In this document: positions 56,380 through 64,000 of the stretch, one piece after another
Numbering within the stretch: the first letter of the stretch is position 1
Layout of the letters: every line of letters begins with the position of its first letter
Source of the DNA: Alopecurus myosuroides
Lineage: Eukaryota; Streptophyta; Magnoliopsida; Poales; Poaceae
Reading direction: 5' to 3'
Assembly (NCBI GenBank): GCA_028641055.1
Contig: CM054063.1
Span: forward strand, 50,531,827-50,595,826
Length of the DNA stretch: 64,000 nt
Notes under the pieces: model-generated
Databases searched by the model: none
Seen by the model: the letters and a program-made list of their open reading frames with translations, nothing else
Told to the model about the DNA's origin: nothing
Program-made: the position numbers and the translations under genes

Positions 56380-58107
56380 TTACATAGTGATGAATCTAAC
56401 ACCCATTGAGTTCTGGTGTTGATCATGTTTTTCCCTTGAGAGAGGTTTAGTCAACGGATCTGCCACATTCAGATCCGTATGTACTTTGCAAATCTTCACA
56501 TCCCCATCTGCGACATGTTCACAGATGGAGTGAAAACGGTGCTTGATATGCTTGGAATTCTTGTGAGACCTTGGCTCCTTAGCATTGGCTATGGCACCAT
56601 TGTTGTCACAATAGATAACCATTGGATCCAACACACTCGGAACCACGCCTAGTTCGGATATGAACTCCTTCATCCAAACTGCTTCCTGTGTTGCCTCCGA
56701 GGTAGCAACATGTTCTGCTTCTGTTGATGATCTTGCCACCACGGATTGCTTGGAACTCCTCCAGCTTCCTGCTCCTCCATTCATAACATATACGTACCCG
56801 GACTGAGACTTAGAGTCATCCGGATCAGTGTCAAAGCTAGCATCGAAGTAACATCTTGCGACGAGCTCTTCTTCACCGCCATATATGAGAAACATATCCT
56901 TAGTTATTCTCAAGTACTTAAAGATATTCTTGACCGCCGTCCAGTGTTCCAAACCTGGATCGGATTGGTACCTACTAGTCAAACTAATAGCGTGTGCCAC
57001 ATCCGGTCTTGTACATAGCATAGCATACATGATAGAACCTATGGCTGAAGCATAAGGAGTCTTATTCATCCTTTGTCTATCTTCTGTTGTAGCTGGACAA
57101 TGAGTCTTACTCAACGTTTTGCCTTGCAACATAGGTAAGAACCCCTTCCTACTATCTTCCATTCTGAACTTCTTCAGAATCTTATCAAGGTATGTACTTT
57201 GCGAAAGTCCAATTATGCGTCTTGATCTATCCATGTAGATTTTGATGCCTAATATATAAGCTGCTTCACCGAGGTCTTTCATCGAAAAAATACTATTCAA
57301 ATAACCTTTTACGCTTTTTAAAAGTTCTATATCATTTCCAATCAACAATATGTCATCCACATATAGTACTAGAAATGTTACATAGCTCCCACTCACTTTC
57401 TTGTAAATACAAACTTCTCCGTATGTTTGGACAAATCCAAACCCTTTGATCCCCTTATCAAAACGGAGGTTCCAACTCCGGGATGCTTGCTTCAGTCCAT
57501 AAATTGAACGTTGAAGCTTACACACCTTGTCAGCATCCTTAGGATCAACAAAACCTTTGGGTTGCATCATATACAACTCTTCCTCAATGTCACCATTAAG
57601 GAACGCCGTTTTGACATCCATCTGCCATATTTCATAATCGTAAAATGCAGCAACTGCTAACATAATCCTAACTGACTTAAGCATCGCTACCGGTGAGAAA
57701 GTCTCATCATAGTCAACTCCCTGAATTTGTCGGAAACCTTTTGCGACAAGTCGAGCTTTATAGACGGTCACATTACCATCAGTGTCAGTTTTCCTTTTAA
57801 AGATCCATTTGTTCTCAACGGTCTTGCGGTCATTGGGTAAGTGCACCAAAGTCCACACTTGGTTTTCATACATGGATCCTATTTCGGATTTCAAGGCTTC
57901 AAGCCATTTGTTGGAATCTGGGCTCATCATCGCTTCATCATACGTCGCAGGGTCATCACCTCCATCTACCATGAAGTTTAATACGGGATCTCCGTACAGT
58001 TTAGGAGTTGTACGTTCCCTAGTTGACCTACGAGGTGCGGTAGTTTCCTCTTCTGGAGTTTCATGATTTTGATCATTAGCTCTCTCTTCAACTGACGGGG
58101 TCGGCAC
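56380..58107 (-). pseudogene. pol: Copia B RT and RNase H, open
   Basis: 575 open codons. After a proline/Glu-rich linker come the RT blocks NKWIFKRKTDTDGNVTVYKAR, YDETFSPVAMLKSVR, QMDVKTAFLNGDIEEELYM and catalytic LYVDDILLIGND, then the connection (IPYASAI-type block) and RNase H (VYCDNN-type block IYCDNNGAIANAK, ending VADPLTKPL). Both RT aspartates are intact. It continues from the integrase through a frameshift near 58105, so the polyprotein as a whole is broken although this half is open. The length is normal for copia. Confidence 0.9.
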
Positions 58108-59173
58108 GAAACAACTTCCGGCGCTGCGCTACTCGCCATTCCAAGAAGAGAAGGTTCAATAACCACGTCGAGTTCTACCTTCCTACTATTCACATCTTTC
58201 GAGAGAAACTCCTTCTCCAAAAAGGATCCATTCTTGGCAACGAAAATCTTGCCTTCAGATCTGTGATAGAAGGTGTACCCTATTGTTTCTTTAGGGTATC
58301 CTATGAAGACGCATTTTTCCGCTTTGGGTTCGAGTTTATCAGGTTGAAACTTCTTCACATAAACATCGCATCCCCAAACTTTTAGAAATGACAGGTTAGG
58401 TTTGTTTCCAAACCATAATCCATATGGTGTCATTTCAACGGATTTAGATGATGCCCAATTTAAAGTGAATGCAGCGGTCTCTAGTGCATAACCCCAAAAC
58501 GATAGTGGAAAATCTGTAAGAGACATCATAGATCGAACCATATCCAATAAAGTACGATTACTCCATTCGGAAACACCATTACGCTGTGGTGTTCCGGCAG
58601 GTGTGAGTTGTGAAACTATTCTGCATTGTTTCATATGCATGCCAAACTCCTAACTTAGATATTCACCTCCATGATCAGATCGTAGAAATTTAATCTTTCT
58701 GTTACGTTGATTTTCAACTTCACACTGAAATTCTTTGAACTTTTCAAATGTCTCAGATTTGTGTTTCATTAAGTAAATATACCCATATCTACTCAAATCA
58801 TCTGTGAAAGTGACAAAATAATGATATCCACCGCGCGCCGATACACTCATTGGTCCACACACATCAGTATGTATGATTTCTAGTAAGTCTGTCGCCCGGT
58901 CCATGGTTCCAGAAAACGGGGTACTAGTCATCTTGCCCATAAGGCATGGTTCGCATGTTTCAAATGATTCATAATCAAGTGATTCTAAGAGTCCATCAGA
59001 ATGGAGCTTCTTTATGCGTTTAACACGCATATGACCTAAGCGGCAATGCCACATGTAAGTAGCAATATCATCACTTAACTTAATTCTTTTGGCATTCACA
59101 TTATGAATATGTGTATCAATACTATTAAGATTCAAAAAAAATAAACCATTCTTCTCGGATGCATGACCATAAC
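58105..59173 (-). pseudogene. pol: Copia B integrase, one stop
   Basis: GAG-pre-integrase block (MWHCRLGHMRVKRIKKLH; CEPCLMGKM), then IHTDVCGPMS (first Asp), FLRSDHGGEYLS (second Asp) and, after a TAG at 58650-58652, TPQRNGVSE (Glu). LPLSFWGYALETAAFTLN and the linker rich in E and R follow. It inserts cDNA into host DNA. Catalytic residues are retained, but the stop and the frameshift at the end prevent a full product. The N-terminal side is cut by the hAT element at 59174. Confidence 0.9.
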
Positions 59174-60167
59174 CAGGGCCGGGCCCATGGGAGTGCCACC
59201 CGTGCGGCCGCACAGGGCCCTAAAATTTTGGGGGGCCAAAAAATTAGTTTGAAGTTCTCATGTCTAAGTCATAAAAAGGAACAAGTTACACTAAAGCATA
59301 CACGAATCTCTAGTGCAGCGGTCAGGATTAATCTTTCTGTTCCTCTAGGTACTGTTTTCGAATCATCCTTATCCTATTTTATTTCCTTTTGTCATAGCGA
59401 AGGGTACACCAAACAACGACCCATGAAAGTATGAAACAGGCATATACTCCACACAGCGAAGGGTACACCAGACATCGACTCATGAAACGCATATACGTAT
59501 AGGCCTGCAAAAACTGTTTGACCGGTTTGGCCATAGTTCATGTTTTTTTACTAAACTGAAGGTGGGATTAGATTTGTGACGTGAAATAAACTACTCCTGT
59601 CAGACGATTTACCACACTTTGACCCGATGTCAGTTTTACACACCCTACATATACATATCTATTTGACCTAGTATTGAATTTTTAAATTAAAAAATCCAGA
59701 TATTTTTCAAACAGTATCGATATTTCCACACAGCGATCCATGAAGACACGTATATACACAATCTATTTGAGCTACTCTTGAATATCTAAATAAAAATATC
59801 GGGTATATTTTTTTTAAATAGTACCAATATTTCTTGGAGAAAAACAATGTTAATTGTTATCTATCGGTTCTAAAGACCTAAAATAACTCACCTAGGCATA
59901 TGTAACTTAGCGAGGACCACCTTTTATGAGCACACCTTGTCGATCGACCCGATAATCAACGTTAGAAATCCGGCGAGAAGTGAGATCTAGTCCATCTTTC
60001 GTTCCTTCTTCGTGGCGCTTGCGACCGGCCACCGCCTATTGTCAATCGTCAATTTTCTAATCCCGTTGACACTTCTATACCGACCCGACGTAGGATTTTG
60101 ACAAAGAAAAAAGAGGGCCCATTTTCAATTTTTGCACAGGACCGCGGATTTTGCCGGCCCGGCCCTG
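59174..60167. mobile_element. Non-autonomous hAT transposon (994 bases)
   Basis: Perfect 12-base terminal inverted repeats CAGGGCCGGGCC, flanked by the 8-base target duplication ACCATAAC (59166-59173 and 60168-60175), as expected for hAT. Subterminal GGGGGGCCAAAAAATT and CGGCCGC motifs resemble Tip100-like hAT ends. No transposase frame is present (longest about 90 codons), so it depends on another copy. It sits in the pol frame of Copia B, and the flanking codons match once it is left out. Confidence 0.95.
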
Positions 60168-61364
60168 ACCATAACAGATATTATTCATATAAATCGAACA
60201 ACCATTGTTCTAAGACTTAAAGGAATAACCATTACGCATTAAGCAAGATCGAGAAACGATATTCATGGTTAATGCAGACACCAAATAACAATTATTGAGG
60301 TTTATAACTAATCGCAATGGTAGACGTAGAGGCAGCGTCCCGACGGCGATCACATCAACTCTTGATCCATTGCCGACGCGCATCGTCACCTCATCCTTTG
60401 CCAGTGATCGCTTATTCTGCAGCTCCTGTTTCGAGTTACATATGTGAGCAAACGAATCAGTATCAAATACCCAGGTGCTACTGCGAGTAGTAGTAAGGTA
60501 TACATCAATAACAAGTATATCATATATACCTTTGTTCACTTTGCCGGCCTTCTTATCTGCCAGATATTTAGGGCAATTGCACTTCCAATGGCCAGTACCT
60601 TTGCAATAAAAGCACTCAGTCTCAGGCTTAAGACCATACTTGGTTTTCTTCTCAGGAGCAGCAACAGATTTTCCACCCTTCTTGAAGTTTACCGTTGGCT
60701 TTCCTTTCTTTCCTTTCTTGAAACTAGTGGTCTTATTGATCATCAACACTTTATGTTCTTTCTTGATCTCCACTTCAGCAGTTTTAAGCATCGAGAGAAG
60801 CTCAGGAAGAGACTTCTTCATGCCTTGCATATTATAGTTCATCACGAAGTTCTTGTAACTAGGTGGAAGAGATTGGAGAACACGATGTATCCCTAGCTCA
60901 ATGGGAATCGTTATTCCCAAGGCTATGAGCTTATCAGCGTACGCAGACATCTTGAGTACGTGCTCACTAACAGAGCCGTTCTCTTCCATCATGCAGCTAA
61001 AGAAATTTTCTGAAGCGTCATAACTCTCAACTGCGGCATGGGTATCAAAAATCATTTTCAATTCTCCCATTGTGGCATAAGCAGTGTTGTTATCGAAACG
61101 TTTTCGCAGCTTTGGCTCTAATCCATAGAGGATGCCGCAATGAACTATATTGTGGTCTTCTTGTTGAGTCAGATAAACATTTTTATCTTCATCAGAAGCA
61201 TCATCAGCGGGCTGGTCACCTAGCGGTGCATCAAGCACATAGAGCTTCTTGCAAGCGATGAGGAGAATCCTCAGGTTAAGTGCCCAGTTGGTAAAGTTTC
61301 TCCCATTGTTCGCTAATTTCTCTCTCTCCATGAACATATTGAAATTGAAGGTAGGTGGTGCCAT
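60168..61364 (-). pseudogene. gag: Copia B gag and protease
   Basis: 384 open codons from an ATG at 61364. N-terminal gag block (NNGRNFTNWALNLRILL; LDAPLGDQPADD), UBN2-type middle region (LQSLPPSYKNFVMNY) and zinc knuckle CFYCKGTGHWKCNCPKY. The protease site is WVFDTDSFAHICNS, so the usual DTG has become DTD, which should impair the enzyme. TAG at 60210-60212 ends the frame about 35 bases before the hAT insertion. Confidence 0.9.
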
Positions 61365-62523
61365 GATCTACAACATATTTGCAAAGACTATTTAGACTAT
61401 GTTTATGATAAATTAAGTTCAAGTTAATTCTAAAATTATCCCATGAACTCCCACTCAAAAACAATATCCCTCTTAGTCGTCTTTAGTGATTACACGAACC
61501 AAATTCACTACATCGAAATCGATCATCACGTGAGACGGTGTGGTTGCAAAGGCGAACATCAACATGTTCATCATATCATCCATATGACTCATACTTTACC
61601 TTTCGGTTACGTGTTCTGAGGCCATGTCTGTACATGCTAGGATCGCCAAGTAGAACCGTAGTATTGCGTGTGTTTCAAGGCCATGTGTGTACGTGCTAGG
61701 GTTAAAAACACCCGTTGTATGCGAACGTTGAGTCTATCACACCCGATCATCACGTGGTGTCTCGAAACGACAAAATTTCTTAACGGTGCATACTTAAGGA
61801 AGAACACATTATTATCTCTATATTAAGTGAGAGGGATCATCTTATAATGCTACCGTCGCGATCTAAGCAAAATAAGATGCATAAAAGGATAAACATCACA
61901 TGCATGGATAATGTGATATGATATGGTCCTTCTTGCACTTGATCTCCATCTTGTGCATCATGGCATGATCTCCATCATTCCACCGGCGTGGCACCAAGGT
62001 TCGTGGCACCTCCATCTTGATTGTCCATTACAACATATCACATGAATATGATATACAACACGCAGGCCATAGAAATAAGACAACCATATGGCTTCAGCCG
62101 GTATGTCAATAATTTACAAAAGATATCATCTCATACATAACGTTTGTAATATTGACCATATCACATCACATGCCCTGCAAAAACAAGTTAGACGTCTCTA
62201 ATTTATTTTTGCATATTTTACGTGGCTTGGGCTTACGAGGATAGAACCGTTCATACCTACGTACAAGAACCATAATGTTGATAGAACATATTTTTAACAA
62301 CCCTTTGTAGATTAGATCTTAACTATAGTAGGAGAAACGGACACCCCCTTAGTCACGAGTGAGACAATTCTCGCGTACATAGTACACGTAAACTTAGTCT
62401 AGGGCACCTTCATCCTACTATGCCACTAAGATCATAAAATACTCAAAGAGGCAAAAACATGATCATCAACTCCCACATACTCCTATGTGTTCTACCCGTA
62501 CAATTCATCTACGCACAGATCCG
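61365..62523 (-). other. Copia B untranslated leader
   Basis: About 1.16 kb between the primer site and the gag ATG without a credible frame. An imperfect direct repeat of about 24 bases (GGCCATGTCTGTACATGCTAGG / GGCCATGTGTGTACGTGCTAGG) stands near 61620 and 61679. Long leaders are normal in BARE/Angela-type elements and contain packaging signals. Confidence 0.65.
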
Positions 62524-62535
62524 GCTCTGATACCA
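62524..62535 (-). other. Copia B primer-binding site (initiator Met tRNA)
   Basis: TGGTATCAGAGC on minus, one base from the 5' LTR (62537). Confidence 0.9.
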
Positions 62536-62536
62536 C

Positions 62537-64000
62537 TGAAGCGTACGTTGCATAGAAAACAAAAAAATTTGCTACGCGCGATAAACCCGAATGGCCAAGA
62601 TCTAATCTATGATATGAAAGGCAACAGGGAGAAAGAGAGTCTTGAGATAACATACCCTCGAACACTCAAAGTGGTACGAGAAAAATTCTCGTTGTTGGCA
62701 TAGTCGTACTCACGCCGATCCCAAGCGAGAAGAAGTGCACCACAATCCGGCGGTGCCTCCGTAAACTGTCACACGTTCAGCTCGATGAAGACTTCCGTTC
62801 CCTCGATCCAGCGGGTTGCGGAAGTAGAGGATCCCTCGGAATTCCAGCAGCACGACGGCGTGGTGGTGGTGAAGAATCCCACGCTCAGGGCTTCGCCAAA
62901 CCGGAGACAATGGAATGGAGCAGCGGGTGGAGGGAGAAAGAAGTGGGCAAGTGTGTGAAGAAGAGGGAGCTCTCACCCTCCTTTTATAGGGAGGGGGAGG
63001 CAGCCCAAAGGGGGGGTGCGGCCAGCCATGGGTGCCCCCACCCCTTCCTCTCTTCATTGAGTGGAAGCCCCACTCACACCCACTCATATTTCCTTAATTT
63101 TCCACTTAGAAAATCCAAAGATTTTTCTTTAAAAAATAAATAAATAAATTATTTCTTTATTTATATCTGTTAATTCCATTAACAAACATTTGCATGCAGC
63201 ACCTCGAATCATTTGTTAATTCTATTAACAACCATTCGACGAAAAACCCCTTGAACTATTTCAAATTTCCCCGAAACAATTTTGGAGCTGTCCAAAATAT
63301 TCTTCGGTATTCCGTATCCTCTCTAACGCTTCATCGAACCTTAAGTGTGTCACCCTACGGTTCGCGAATATTATAGATATGATCGAGAGTCCTCTCCGAT
63401 CAATAATCAACAGCGGAACCTGGAGATCCGTGATGACTCCTATATATTCAACGATGACTCTCGTGATCGTGTGAACCTTTCAACGTCGTAACGATTTCCT
63501 TTTGTCTCGCGATATTTTACTTGTCCGAGATCCGATCATCGGTATCCACCATACCTTGTTCGATCTCGTTATCCGACAAGTACTCTTTTCTCATTTCCAT
63601 GATATAACATCCGTGTGATCATATCACGTGCTTGCAAGCGGTGTCGATGTGATATCACCGAGAGGGCCCTGAGTATATCTATCCGTCATATTGGATGGAC
63701 AAATCCCATTCTTGATCCATGAGCTTCAACTAACACTTTCCGAATATCTAAAGCCACCTTTGTAGTCACCCTGTTACGGTGTGAAGTTTGATGTCATCAA
63801 AGTATTCTTTCGGTATTAGTGATTAACATGATCTCATGATCTAAGGAACAATGTTACTCCGAATGTAAGACATAACAACAAAACTAAATGACTTGATCGT
63901 ATTGTTATACTTAGTTAGGGTCTAAGTTCATCACGTCATTCTCCTAATGACATGACCCCGTTACTAACAACATCCAATGTCTATGATCAGGAAATCTTGA
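62537..64000 (-). repeat. Copia B 5' LTR, cut by window end
   Basis: 1464 bases of the right-hand LTR, ending AACGTACGCTTCA on minus at 62537. TATA box TATAAAA at 62981-62987. By comparison with the other copy about 190 bases remain outside. Confidence 0.93.

Larger units (their letters stand above)
54697..64000 (-). mobile_element. Copia B: Ty1/copia element, nearly complete
   Basis: A minus-strand copia element with a complete 3' LTR (54697-56346) and a 5' LTR that starts at 62537 and runs off the window. It has a primer site, leader, gag, protease, integrase, RT and RNase H in order. It inserted into Copia A gag; the presumed duplication is GGTAG (54692-54696), and the partner is outside. 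Lesions: hAT element in pol, TAG at 60210-60212 and 58650-58652, a frameshift near 58105 and a protease active-site change. Sampled LTR stretches differ by about 4-5 %. Confidence 0.92.

Noticed and set aside
1..64000. CRISPR arrays, operons, Shine-Dalgarno sites or phage genes
   Set aside because: No regular spacers or prokaryotic gene organisation. All content fits a plant nuclear repeat region.

Overview
The window reads as intergenic heterochromatin from a large-genome grass, most likely a pooid such as the Triticeae. The evidence is layer upon layer of LTR retrotransposons, CACTA ends of the CACTAGTAGAAAA type, a Stowaway MITE starting CTCCCTCCGTCC, and a copia LTR with the GGCATATTCCC/GGGAATATGCCC signature common in wheat and barley repeats. 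I found no convincing host gene. All percentages and repeat lengths below were counted by eye.

Layout, left to right. 1-622 is the end of a CACTA transposon, with a 5S-rRNA-like fragment beside it. 623-11897 is an old, heavily mutated Ty3/gypsy element of the Tat lineage (Tat-1, plus strand), whose 5' LTR is outside the window or lost. 11898-15599 is a mosaic of small fragments. These are unassigned sequence, a CACTA-like terminus, a pyrimidine-rich piece, a copia-like LTR fragment and the end of an Athila-type gypsy LTR. Copia A (minus strand) begins at 15600. It is split at 20357/54158 by a second Tat element (Tat-2, 20358-54157, target duplication CTTAT). Tat-2 is in turn split twice: by a nearly perfect minus-strand Tat element (Tat-3, 28250-38837, duplication CACAC) and by a long-LTR, Tekay-like, LARD-like element (41312-52210, duplication TCGGT). 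After Tat-2 a short piece of Copia A gag remains. It is cut by Copia B (54697 to beyond 64000, minus strand), which itself holds a 994-base hAT element (59174-60167, duplication ACCATAAC). A 122-base Stowaway sits in the Copia A RNase H region.

The most interesting system is shared by the three Tat elements. Each has pol on one strand and a second gene on the opposite strand between pol and the 3' LTR. This antisense gene has its own TATAAATA box close to the 3' LTR, and in Tat-3 and Tat-2 it has recognisable GT-AG introns. It encodes a protein resembling the plant 'putative gypsy type transposon' family (Pfam Transposase_28) followed by acidic and coiled-coil segments. In Tat-3 all six coding exons join in frame to an uninterrupted product of about 898 residues. 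Antisense genes in Tat elements have precedent (gene23 of maize Grande, and surveys of antisense ORFs in plant LTR elements), but their function is unknown.

Three further points stand out. Tat-2 and Tat-3 have both lost the gag core, with different breakpoints, yet Tat-3 moved very recently: its 455-base LTRs differ at one position. In both of these elements an ATG inside the 5' LTR opens a frame that reads through the primer-binding site with the same residues (QLAPTVG). The LARD-like element has 3.56-kb LTRs differing at about five bases, but its pol is almost unreadable, so it must have been moved by proteins supplied in trans. Estimated order of insertion: Copia A oldest, Copia B next (LTRs about 4-5 % different in sampled stretches), Tat-2 (about 1 %), then Tat-3 and the LARD-like element (about 0.2 % or less).
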